IMG/VR virus record: IMGVR_UViG_3300042344_000800
Location: 26,647-90,646 of that record
DNA: 64,000 bases
Reading direction: 5' to 3' (one strand)
DNA from: a virus
The notes below the pieces were generated by a model. It made no database searches, was not told the DNA's origin, and worked only from the letters and a program-made list of their open reading frames with translations. The position numbers and the translations under genes are program-made. This document shows, piece after piece, positions 30,061 through 37,591 of the stretch; within the stretch, counting starts at the first letter, position 1; the number at the start of each line of letters is the position of its first letter.

Positions 30061-31941
30061 ATGCGATACCCTGAGAAAGTCCCGTTTAATCAGTTAGAAA
30101 CTTATCACCCCGATGTACTGGCTAAAAAATACATCTATGAGACTGCTGACGATTTGTTAGCGGGGGGTAATCAGATTAGGGAAAATCTGGAGAAATACCT
30201 CTGCAAAAAGCCAGATGAGGATGCAGAAGTCTATAAGTACCGCAAAAAGATTTTTACCTACACACCTATTTTAGGGCAATGTTTAGCCCAATTAATGAAT
30301 CGGATGACTGCTTCAAATCATGTTATTAATGGTTTGGGAACTCAGGGAGACGAGGGGAAGTTCTGGGCTAAATTTAGGGAATCCGTAAATGGAAATAACC
30401 AAAAAGAAAAGAACTTTATTAAAGAAGTATTTTACAGACTTTTGAAGTATGAACGAGTTTATGCAGTAATTGATATTGAATATACTGAGAACCTACCTAA
30501 AAACCGTAAGGAACAAGATGAACAAGGTTTAATGCCTTATATTGCCCTATATGACCCCTGTAAAGTAGTCCACTATGACGAAAAGGATGGACGGTTACAA
30601 TGGATAAAAATTAGAGAGTTAATGACTGAATATGACCCAGTGGGTATTCCTAGAGTATACCTAAACTGGACTTTTATTGATGATAAAGAAATAAATATTT
30701 ATTCGTGTCCAGTAGAATTAGCAAAAGATGGTACACCTAGTCCTGTCATGGGTTTAGACTTAGAAACTAAAGAATACATGGTCAGTAAGAAATCAACTAT
30801 TGAACATGGTAGAGATAGTATTCCGGTAGTTAAGATTCAAGCCCCAGAGAATCTATGGGTAGTCAAAGAAGCCATTTATTTGGTTCTAGAACACATCCGA
30901 GTTCACAATAATCTTTCCTATACTGCTAATTTGGCTGGACAGATTCAAAGACTATTTACTCCGATGGCGGAAACTGTTGATAAAATGGTGGACATTGAAG
31001 AAGCCAAACAACAAACTGGTAATCATAGAGTTTTGATTGGGTCAGGATTTAGCTTTAATGAGACTACTGGTTCAGCGATTTCCACTATTACAGGCTATTT
31101 ACAAGGTATTGAATCTAGAATCAAAGATTTAGTATTTAGTAACGGTATTTCTGCTGGTACTGATAGACCAATGCAAGAGTCGGGTGTGGCCAAAAGTATG
31201 GACTTTATCAGCCAAGAACAAGCTTTGACCGCCTATGGTGAGGAATTGTTAAGATTCCTAGAGAACTGTTATAAGTTGGTAGCCTTAGCCCACGGTTTAC
31301 CCCCTGATAAAGCCGAAATGATTTCAGTTTCAGGGTTGAATGAGTTCGTTCTAGATTCTGTTGATGCTAAGGTAGACCGCCTTGCCCGATTGGAGAAACT
31401 AGAAACACCAATCGCTGACACTGCGATGAGATTGGTAACTGAAGATTTACAACGAGCTTTAACTCCTAATGCTTCTATTGATGAACAAAATACTATTCAA
31501 AATGAAACTAAGGAATCTTTCAAACCAGAAGAACATTTTGAACTATCTATGGAGGAATTAAGTTCTTTAGTCCTGAATCAGATTGTATCAGTTAAGACAG
31601 CACAAGAATTGTTAGGATTTGACCCTGAAGCAGAATGGGAAAACATATCTGAACAAATGCGAAATATGCAAGAGATTCAGGCAGAAGCAGAACCAGAAGC
31701 TGAAGCTGAAGGTGAAACAGGAGCCACGGTAGCAGTTGACCTTGATATGCAAATCCAGGAAGTGGCAAGTGCTTTAGCTATGGCTACTGATGCTACTGTA
31801 GTTGAGGTTCTAAACGGTGTAGGGTATGTTGAGGGAGGAGATAACCTACAAGGGATTTTAGATACCTTAATGGCTGAATTATCGCAGAAGTTGGAAATCC
31901 CCCTAGAGGAAGTTAAATCTATGGTTTCGGGGATGGAATAA
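30061..31941 (+). CDS. portal protein
   Basis: 626 residues. The N-terminal KIFTYTPILGQCLAQLMNRM, the central YDPCKVVHYDEKDGRLQWIK and the helical stem region fit DUF4055-type siphophage portals; position directly after terL supports it. The C-terminal tail is strongly acidic (EAEPEAEAEGETGATVAVDL) and may be flexible. The portal forms the dodecameric DNA channel at the capsid vertex. Confidence 0.85.
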   Translation: MRYPEKVPFNQLETYHPDVLAKKYIYETADDLLAGGNQIRENLEKYLCKKPDEDAEVYKYRKKIFTYTPILGQCLAQLMNRMTASNHVINGLGTQGDEGKFWAKFRESVNGNNQKEKNFIKEVFYRLLKYERVYAVIDIEYTENLPKNRKEQDEQGLMPYIALYDPCKVVHYDEKDGRLQWIKIRELMTEYDPVGIPRVYLNWTFIDDKEINIYSCPVELAKDGTPSPVMGLDLETKEYMVSKKSTIEHGRDSIPVVKIQAPENLWVVKEAIYLVLEHIRVHNNLSYTANLAGQIQRLFTPMAETVDKMVDIEEAKQQTGNHRVLIGSGFSFNETTGSAISTITGYLQGIESRIKDLVFSNGISAGTDRPMQESGVAKSMDFISQEQALTAYGEELLRFLENCYKLVALAHGLPPDKAEMISVSGLNEFVLDSVDAKVDRLARLEKLETPIADTAMRLVTEDLQRALTPNASIDEQNTIQNETKESFKPEEHFELSMEELSSLVLNQIVSVKTAQELLGFDPEAEWENISEQMRNMQEIQAEAEPEAEAEGETGATVAVDLDMQIQEVASALAMATDATVVEVLNGVGYVEGGDNLQGILDTLMAELSQKLEIPLEEVKSMVSGME

Positions 31942-31956
31942 AGTTTTGCAAAACCC

Positions 31957-31985
31957 TTGACAAACTCTGATAAACCGTATACCCT
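31957..31985 (+). promoter_or_regulatory. promoter of the small membrane protein gene
   Basis: TTGACA (31957-31962) followed at 17 bp by TACCCT, within the AT-rich TATACCCTATAAA, so the exact -10 is uncertain. Confidence 0.5.
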
Positions 31986-32035
31986 ATAAACAGGGGCAAT
32001 AACCCCTAAACAATTTAGACTTTGAGGTTATCTAT

Positions 32036-32200
32036 ATGTTGGCTTTAGGTTTCATCGCACTAACCCTTGTAGTATCTTGGCTGGTTTGGGAAAACTTGAA
32101 TGTGATTTCCAGACTAATTTTGCTTAATTATATAGTCTATGGGGTTTTGGCATTAATTTGTGTAGCTTCTATTATATGGCTATTTCAGATATTATTCTAG
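32036..32200 (+). CDS. small two-helix membrane protein, possible holin
   Basis: 54 residues from an ATG with GAGG about ten bases upstream. Two membrane helices are evident: LALGFIALTLVVSWLVW and YIVYGVLALICVASIIWLF, with a short polar turn between (ENLNVISR). It has its own promoter. Size and topology fit a small holin or other phage membrane protein; the endolysin gene is not adjacent, so the holin role is only a suggestion. Confidence 0.7.
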   Translation: MLALGFIALTLVVSWLVWENLNVISRLILLNYIVYGVLALICVASIIWLFQILF

Positions 32201-32272
32201 TATCTGGGGTCTAGCCCATTAACACGGTTACTAAAACATTAACATTCGTTAATATGTAAGGGTAGTAACTCC

Positions 32273-33703
32273 CTATTGGGGTAGCTCAGTTAAGAATTTT
32301 ATTAGGATTCCTCTGGCTCCATTTAAATCTCTGTCTAAACTTTCGTTACTCTGAGATTTGATTACTTTCCTCCCACCTAGATTAGCTATTATTTCCCCTG
32401 TCCATGATACGGTTTTGGAGGTATAAGCCTCAGAAACTATTATTAGTTTTTTACCAAATTTATTGGCTTTGAACTTTAATAATTCCTTAAACTCATAATG
32501 TCCAAAATTTAACATTGAACGGGTAGTAGATTTATTGATTTTTCTGTCCTTCTTTTTAACCATTTCACCGGTGTTAAAGCAGGGTAGCAGGATTACATCA
32601 AAGTTATCTACTAGAAATCTACTAATTTTGTGGTGGAGTTCTTTCCTCAGATTTCTTATCTTTAATGTGGTTCGTTGTTGCCACATTCTTAGATAATTAA
32701 TCCGACTTTGGTTTTTGGTTTTAGCTATTTTAGATTGGATTTTGTCTGCTTTATGGCATAGTTTAGCCAATCTTTTAATGGCTTCTTGACCAAATTTACC
32801 GAAAACCCCATTAGACGAGAAAATAGTTTGGAAAGTTCTAACACCAGGGTCTAATGCTACAATCTTTAGGTCTTGGTTTTCGACTTCTGGATTATTAGCA
32901 ATATCTTCAGTATAAATTAGGTAGAACAATCCCCCAGTAGTTGTGAGGGTTAGACCATCAAAACTACCCCTTGTGTCTGATTTTAGGGGGGTTTCTAGTT
33001 TTAGGTTTCGGGGGGCTAACACTCCCTTAGCTGAGAGTATTTCCTTTTTTAGGTTGATAGTTTGTCGGGGCTTTTTTCTAGATTTGAATTTTAACTCAAA
33101 CCTTTCAACTAACCCCGCTTTTAATTGGGCAAACCCTACTTGTTGGGCATTGATAGCTTCGGTGATAGCCTCCTTTACTGTATTTATGTTTATGCAATTG
33201 GTTAACCAAGTGTGTTTCTCCAACCAAAATTGAAAGAATGTGTCACGGATGTCATAGCTTGACAAACCTTTTCTTTCTTTCTTAGTCTTTAAATCACAAT
33301 TAGCCCCAATTTTACCGTTTATCAGCAAATCTACAGTTTTATTGTAAACAAACCGATATTGAGAGATTAGCTCATTCAGTAGATTTTGTTGAGTTTTGTC
33401 GGGGTAAAGTCTTATCTTCCTCGATATTTTTGTTGTTTTTTCTAAGTCCGTAGACTCTGCAACTGAAAATATGGAGGATTGATAGTAAGTAGGGGGTAAG
33501 TTCTTGTTCGGGACTTGTTTGAGTATTGTTGAGAACCACGATTGTTCCACCGTTCTTGAGGAAAAGGTATTGGAACAATTCAAATCCGAATCGGCAGAGT
33601 CTATCTCGGTGGGAGATAGCAAGAGTGAACTAATCTCCTGAGAGTAATCTGTCCAATAGGGTTTGAATACCTTTTCTTTTGAAGTTAAGTCCAGAACCGA
33701 CAT
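32273..33703 (-). CDS. tnpB: TnpB of an IS607-type element
   Basis: 476 residues if read from 33703, but the first about 95 overlap tnpA in another frame; the true protein probably starts near KISRKIRLYPDKTQQ (about 33420). RuvC-like features: KIVALDPGVRTFQTIF (first Asp) and LDRDLNGARGI (last Asp). At the middle catalytic place the family's F-E-T pattern reads PCFNTGEMV, with N where E is usual. The C-terminal zinc-ribbon cysteines are absent (YTSKTVSWTGEII, no CxxC). TnpB is an RNA-guided nuclease; this copy may be inactive or a divergent zinc-less type. Confidence 0.8.
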   Translation of the reverse strand: MSVLDLTSKEKVFKPYWTDYSQEISSLLLSPTEIDSADSDLNCSNTFSSRTVEQSWFSTILKQVPNKNLPPTYYQSSIFSVAESTDLEKTTKISRKIRLYPDKTQQNLLNELISQYRFVYNKTVDLLINGKIGANCDLKTKKERKGLSSYDIRDTFFQFWLEKHTWLTNCININTVKEAITEAINAQQVGFAQLKAGLVERFELKFKSRKKPRQTINLKKEILSAKGVLAPRNLKLETPLKSDTRGSFDGLTLTTTGGLFYLIYTEDIANNPEVENQDLKIVALDPGVRTFQTIFSSNGVFGKFGQEAIKRLAKLCHKADKIQSKIAKTKNQSRINYLRMWQQRTTLKIRNLRKELHHKISRFLVDNFDVILLPCFNTGEMVKKKDRKINKSTTRSMLNFGHYEFKELLKFKANKFGKKLIIVSEAYTSKTVSWTGEIIANLGGRKVIKSQSNESLDRDLNGARGILIKFLTELPQ

Positions 33704-33995
33704 CTGTAATAATCTCCGAATCGGGGTAAACTGATTTCAAGAAATCGACCTGTCTAGCCAAATCAGCAGACTGTTTTCTTGAACTAACCCTAGCATAACA
33801 GATAACTGAGGGTTTGTCAAGAGGGTCGGCTAAATAGGATTCAACATCGTAATATCGTTGACCTGCGGGGTTTTTAATCCCCTTAATCAAACCGTCATCA
33901 AAATATTTTCTAAGGGTATGGGGGTGAAGCCCTAATTTGGAGGAGGCTATTCTAGAAGGAACGAGCATAAACCAGTTATCAGTGTTCATAAACAA
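33372..33995 (-). pseudogene. tnpA: IS607-type serine recombinase TnpA, nonsense-disrupted
   Basis: The N-terminal MerR-like DNA-binding domain (LGLHPHTLRKYFDDGLIKGI) and the serine recombinase motif CYARVSSRKQSADLARQVDF are intact. A TAG at 33630-33632 then stops the frame. Beyond it the same frame continues HRDRLCRFGFELFQYLFL and on to a TGA at 33372, so one stop codon splits an otherwise full-length (about 207-residue) gene. The catalytic Ser is in ARVSS. Transposition in cis is probably lost unless the stop is read through. Confidence 0.8.
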
Positions 33996-34023
33996 ATATG
34001 AGCGTTTTTAAACAAATATGTAC

Positions 34024-34041
34024 TTAGACAATAACGCCCAA
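34024..34041 (+). promoter_or_regulatory. late-type promoter motif
   Basis: TTAGACAATAACGCCCAA, identical over 18 bases to the minus-strand copies at 47281-47298 and 62880-62897. About 30 nt upstream of the ATG at 34073. Confidence 0.7.
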
Positions 34042-34072
34042 GCCCAAATTAGAGCTTGGGTTAAAACTTTTA

Positions 34073-34336
34073 ATGAAGAAACGAAATAATAAAAGAAAGG
34101 GGTCAGCAGTTCAAGACAAAGTAAAAACTGTAGGGGGGGCGTATAAACAAAAAGCCTTTGGGAAATTTAGTGTTTGGAGGACGTTTAAAGAATGGTTAGT
34201 CCTTCGTAACGAGGACGGGACTTTTAGAGACAAAGGAGCCTCAAAAGCCTATACCCCCAAGTATAGTGAAAACACCAGTAAACCCCAGTCAAAAGGGAAA
34301 GCAATTAAATTTGGCAGATTGGGAGACCAAGCCTAG
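34073..34336 (+). CDS. small basic protein
   Basis: 87 residues, very Lys/Arg-rich at the start (MKKRNNKRKGSAVQDKVKTV) with a helical centre (WRTFKEWLVLRNEDG). It may bind DNA or act inside the virion. A terminator (34344-34368) follows. Not recognised. Confidence 0.65.
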   Translation: MKKRNNKRKGSAVQDKVKTVGGAYKQKAFGKFSVWRTFKEWLVLRNEDGTFRDKGASKAYTPKYSENTSKPQSKGKAIKFGRLGDQA

Positions 34337-34343
34337 ATACTGC

Positions 34344-34368
34344 AAAACCCCAGTTAATGGGGTTTTTT
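34344..34368 (+). terminator. rho-independent terminator
   Basis: Stem AAAACCCC/GGGGTTTT (34344-34351/34359-34366) with T-run, after the 34073-34336 gene. Confidence 0.85.
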
Positions 34369-34376
34369 TGGGGAGA

Positions 34377-34448
34377 CTAAGCCTTTTTAGGTTTTAGGGG
34401 TTTGGGCTTAGGCATTTTGGGTTTCTTACAGCCAGAACTTTTTTTCAT
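34377..34448 (-). CDS. 23-residue Lys/Pro-rich peptide
   Basis: The ORF reads MKKSSGCKKPKMPKPKPLKP then KKA. It is preceded, in its own direction, by a late-type motif (34483-34493). It is short, so certainty is low, but composition is unusual and resembles basic phage tails or DNA-condensing peptides. Confidence 0.45.
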   Translation of the reverse strand: MKKSSGCKKPKMPKPKPLKPKKA

Positions 34449-34482
34449 GCCAAGTTAAAATATAAAAGTGTCCTATTTTAGA

Positions 34483-34493
34483 TTGAGCGTTAT
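34483..34493 (-). promoter_or_regulatory. late-type promoter motif
   Basis: Minus-strand AATAACGCTCAATCTAAA, overlapping the plus-strand promoter for the nuclease gene at 34548. Confidence 0.55.
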
Positions 34494-34521
34494 TGACAAA
34501 AGACGGGTAAGGGTTTATGAT
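34493..34521 (+). promoter_or_regulatory. sigma70-type promoter
   Basis: TTGACA (34493-34498), 17-bp spacer, TATGAT (34516-34521); AGGAG precedes the ATG at 34548. Confidence 0.85.
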
Positions 34522-34547
34522 GTAGAAATAGAGTTAAAGGAGCTTTT

Positions 34548-35696
34548 ATGCCTAAGAGAGATTTACTGGGACAAAGATTTGGAAAACTGACGGTAGTGGG
34601 AGAAAACCCAGTTAGAAAAAATAGTCAAATTCAATGGGACTGTGTTTGTGACTGTGGCGGAACCAAAACTACAGTAAGTAGCTGTTTGACAGGTGGACAC
34701 ACTAATTCCTGCGGGTGCAAACTACAAGAAGTAATTAGCAAAAAGGATTTGTTAGGGCAGAAATTTGGTAGATTAACAGTCACGGGCGAGAACCCGGAAA
34801 GAGATAACTTCAGACAGGTTATGTGGGATTGCGTTTGTGATTGTGGAAATAAAACTACAGTTAGAGGTAGTAACTTGAGAAAGGGTCAAACTACTTCCTG
34901 CGGTTGCTACAACTTAGAAAGAGTTATAGAAACTAAAACCAAGCATGGGCATAGTCCTAAAATTGGGGAGTCCCCGACATATATTAAATGGCGTTCAATG
35001 AAAGCCAGATGCACTAATTCTAATCAAGACCCTAATGGGGGTTATGTGAAAAGAGGGATTAAAGTGTGTGACCGTTGGTTAAATTCTTTTGAAAACTTCC
35101 TAGAAGATATGGGTGAATGTCCTGAAGGATACTCTATTGAAAGAATTGATGTTAACGGTGATTATTGTCCTGAAAATTGCAAATGGATTCCGCTAGAAGA
35201 ACAAGCCGCTAACAAAAGAAACAATCGTCTACTAACTTTCAGGGGGGAGATTTTGCCGCTAAGACATTGGGCAGAACGAATGGGACTCGATGAAGGTTGT
35301 GTTCGTTCACGCATAATAGACTTGGGTTGGAGCGTGGATAAAGCATTAACTACCCCGTCTGGTGATTATATCCCCCAGATTGAATATCAGGGTAGAAGTC
35401 AAAGTTTAGGGGAATGGGCTAAAGAATTAGGTTTGCAATCATCAACCCTCAGTGTTAGATTAAACAAGTACGGTTGGTCAGTAGAGAAAGCCTTTGAAAC
35501 CCCCGTAAATGACCACCTAAACATGGTAGAATTTAATGGGAAGATTCAGACTGTTTCTTGCTGGGCGAGAGAGTTAGGTATGAAACCGCACACATTAAGA
35601 CACAGGCTTAAAAAAGGCTGGAGTGTGGAAGATGCTTTGACTATTCCAGTGGGGGAACAGCCAAAACAAAAACCCCCCGCAGAGCAGGGGGTTTAG
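34548..35696 (+). CDS. free-standing homing-type nuclease (zinc repeats, HNH-like core, helical DNA-binding repeats)
   Basis: 382 residues. Two N-terminal zinc-binding repeats of the form LLGQxFGxLTV...WDCVCDCG...SCGC (residues about 5-60 and 65-125). A central nuclease-like domain: YIKWRSMKARC, GIKVCDRWLNSFENFLEDMG, SIERIDVNGDYCPENCKW, typical of phage HNH homing nucleases. Three C-terminal repeats end in GWSVDKAL, GWSVEKAF and GWSVEDAL, likely sequence-reading modules. Self-contained with its own promoter and terminator-like end, as expected of a homing gene. Confidence 0.85.
   Translation: MPKRDLLGQRFGKLTVVGENPVRKNSQIQWDCVCDCGGTKTTVSSCLTGGHTNSCGCKLQEVISKKDLLGQKFGRLTVTGENPERDNFRQVMWDCVCDCGNKTTVRGSNLRKGQTTSCGCYNLERVIETKTKHGHSPKIGESPTYIKWRSMKARCTNSNQDPNGGYVKRGIKVCDRWLNSFENFLEDMGECPEGYSIERIDVNGDYCPENCKWIPLEEQAANKRNNRLLTFRGEILPLRHWAERMGLDEGCVRSRIIDLGWSVDKALTTPSGDYIPQIEYQGRSQSLGEWAKELGLQSSTLSVRLNKYGWSVEKAFETPVNDHLNMVEFNGKIQTVSCWARELGMKPHTLRHRLKKGWSVEDALTIPVGEQPKQKPPAEQGV
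35670..35694 (+). terminator. terminator overlapping the end of the homing nuclease gene
   Basis: AACCCCC...GGGGGTT hairpin inside the last codons and stop (about 35671-35693). Confidence 0.6.
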
Positions 35697-35727
35697 TGGT
35701 TGCAATTAGCTCTAAGCGGCTAAGTAT

Positions 35728-36369
35728 TTATACGATACTTGCGTCACCGTAAATCATTCTCACCCCTGTTAATGGGTCAGGGAGTCCGGTGATTGTAATT
35801 TTTAATTCTTGTTGCGTCTGTAAACCCATCGATAAACGAGACCCATTAATAGATGTGAGCGCACCGTTGGGGAAAGTAATTACTGTATTTTCCCATGCTT
35901 TAAAAAGAGCAACATCAGCATCAAAAGCGTCTTCAGCTAACTGAATCGTCGCATAAGTTTTACCGTTATAGGTAGTGGTAGTAGGAGCAGTAGTGCCAGG
36001 GTCAGCTACAATAGGGTAGGGTTTGATAACTACTTTTTGACCGGTGATAAGCTGACCAGCTTGGTCAGTAACTTCCGTTTTGGTCATAGTGTAGTTAACA
36101 GAGTTAACCGTGTCAGTAGCAGTAACAAGGGGAGTGCCGAATAGTAAAGCGATTTGAGCGGCATCAATCTCCGCAATCGAGATTTCTAGCTTTGTTTCGA
36201 TACCCACCTTAATGTATCCAACTGGTTTGGAGGAAATTTGAGATTTAAGTTGGAACTCATCCCGTTCAATCATGATAACCGCATCATTAAGCTGGTCATC
36301 ATTAGTCAAAGTAATCTTGGAAGCACCTTCACCGATTTCGATTAGCGCAGGGCCGGCACGTTTTGCCAT
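35728..36369 (-). CDS. probable major tail tube protein
   Basis: 213 residues, beta-rich with helix in the middle: MAKRAGPALIEIGEGASKIT, then FQLKSQISSKPVGYIKVGIE and GSRLSMGLQTQQELKITITG. This matches the look of siphophage tail tube proteins, and the gene is first in the downstream end of the minus-strand tail block. A late-type motif lies about 40 nt upstream. Confidence 0.65.
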   Translation of the reverse strand: MAKRAGPALIEIGEGASKITLTNDDQLNDAVIMIERDEFQLKSQISSKPVGYIKVGIETKLEISIAEIDAAQIALLFGTPLVTATDTVNSVNYTMTKTEVTDQAGQLITGQKVVIKPYPIVADPGTTAPTTTTYNGKTYATIQLAEDAFDADVALFKAWENTVITFPNGALTSINGSRLSMGLQTQQELKITITGLPDPLTGVRMIYGDASIV

Positions 36370-36406
36370 TAAAGTAGCCTCAAATATAGAGATTTCAAGT
36401 ATGAAA

Positions 36407-36416
36407 TTGGGCGTTA
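36407..36416 (-). promoter_or_regulatory. late-type promoter motif
   Basis: Minus-strand CTAACGCCCAATTT upstream of the tail tube gene. Confidence 0.6.
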
Positions 36417-36422
36417 GGGAAT

Positions 36423-36902
36423 TTATTGAACGATTGGCAAGCTTAAATTAATGCTCAACGGTTGGAAATTACGGTTCAGGGGTGGGGAGTCTCTAAGCAA
36501 AATCCGATAATCTACAGCCCCAGAGTAAATTTCTAAGGAAGGAGTAAACGTGGGGGGTAAACGTCTCTCACAAAACCAGTGAAAAGCCTGTTGATTGGGC
36601 ATTATAAGTTCAAAAGGACTACTAGAGTCTAAAGTAGAAATAAGTAGTTCTTGGACTTGTCTATTTCGGAAATAATCGATACTAAAGATGGCTAAAGAAA
36701 CTAAAGGATGAAGTAATTCTCTGGTAATAATCTTACCTTCCACAGAATCGGAAATAGAACTAATACAGACAATTGTTTTATTTTGTGTGAGTTCTTTTTG
36801 GCTTCGAGGATAATTACTAGAAAAAGTAATCCCTGAAGAAGGAGGAAATTTGGAGGTTAATAGGGTGAAAATAGCCGATTCTAGCTTAACAATACTTAAC
36901 AT
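36423..36902 (-). CDS. probable tail terminator / completion protein
   Basis: 159 residues. Position between a small connector-size protein and the tail tube gene, and the sequence (LESAIFTLLTSKFPP near the start, SLAIFSIDYFRNRQVQELLI in the middle), fit a tail terminator (gpU type). No decisive motif. The ATG is adjacent to the stop of the upstream gene. Confidence 0.5.
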   Translation of the reverse strand: MLSIVKLESAIFTLLTSKFPPSSGITFSSNYPRSQKELTQNKTIVCISSISDSVEGKIITRELLHPLVSLAIFSIDYFRNRQVQELLISTLDSSSPFELIMPNQQAFHWFCERRLPPTFTPSLEIYSGAVDYRILLRDSPPLNRNFQPLSINLSLPIVQ

Positions 36903-37126
36903 TAAAAGCCTCCAATTTCCTTCTTAAGTTCATCTGAAAGGGGGCGCATTTTTGGGTCTAGAATTTCTTCCGGAATAGAAGTCTCGCTAGAAAGAAAGAT
37001 AGTATCATTTGATACAGAAACAGTAACGCCCTCAGTTCTTTGGGCAACCATTTCGGCTTTTTCCAAGAGATTAACACGCACATCTTGTTTAAACCTATTA
37101 AGTTCTGAATTATTTCTTCTAATCAT
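36902..37126 (-). CDS. small head-tail joining region protein
   Basis: 74 residues, charged, MIRRNNSELNRFKQDVRVNL. Overlaps the upstream gene by 8 bp and abuts the downstream one, so it is translationally coupled in a run of connector-type genes. Not recognised. Confidence 0.6.
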   Translation of the reverse strand: MIRRNNSELNRFKQDVRVNLLEKAEMVAQRTEGVTVSVSNDTIFLSSETSIPEEILDPKMRPLSDELKKEIGGF

Positions 37127-37550
37127 CGGCTAATAACTCCTGAACCTGTGTCCAAGTATAAGGAACACCCTCATTAGAATTAACCGTAACTGGAGATAAT
37201 GCAGATAAATTGTAATTAACTTCTTTTACAACAGCAGGAATAATACGGACACCTTCAGACCAATTAATAAATGCGTAATCCCCAACTAAGACCTCTGCAT
37301 TAGGAATAGCCATTTTAAACCTGAAAATACCAGAAGCATTGGAGCTAAATTGAAGTCTTTCATGGATTGTACCATCCTTAAAAGATATTAAAGGGAAAGA
37401 CCCTACTAAAAGGGGAGTGTTATCCGAACTCTCAAAGGGGTTAGAGGCAATACTCGAAGGACGAACAATGTGTACCACACCCGCCTGTAAACTATCGACA
37501 ATTTCTCTAACTACATCAACTAATCCTAAGTCATTTAAATTTAAACTCAT
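37119..37550 (-). CDS. probable head-tail connector or neck protein
   Basis: 143 residues, beta-rich in its second half (FRFKMAIPNAEVLVGDYAFI then NWSEGVRIIPAVVKEVNYN). It starts behind AGGAGG and a late-type motif and heads the small-protein run up to the tail tube. Function inferred from order and size. Confidence 0.5.
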   Translation of the reverse strand: MSLNLNDLGLVDVVREIVDSLQAGVVHIVRPSSIASNPFESSDNTPLLVGSFPLISFKDGTIHERLQFSSNASGIFRFKMAIPNAEVLVGDYAFINWSEGVRIIPAVVKEVNYNLSALSPVTVNSNEGVPYTWTQVQELLADD

Positions 37551-37572
37551 AAAAACCTCCTGCTGTCATCAG

Positions 37573-37591
37573 ATTGGGCGTTATTGTCTAA
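37573..37591 (-). promoter_or_regulatory. late-type promoter motif
   Basis: Minus-strand TTAGACAATAACGCCCAAT; its first TAG is the stop codon of the 37588-40257 gene. Confidence 0.65.

Larger units (their letters stand above)
32230..34022 (-). mobile_element. IS607-type element (tnpA pseudogene plus tnpB)
   Basis: A MerR-like/serine recombinase tnpA followed by tnpB on the same strand, the IS607 order. Near the left end the 11-mer AAACAAATATG occurs twice (33990-34000, 34010-34020), plausible recombinase sites. Exact ends were not determined. Confidence 0.75.

Noticed and set aside
34483-34521. Plus-strand late-type motif for the homing nuclease gene
   Set aside because: The motif here points left; the nuclease has a standard TTGACA-N17-TATGAT promoter instead.
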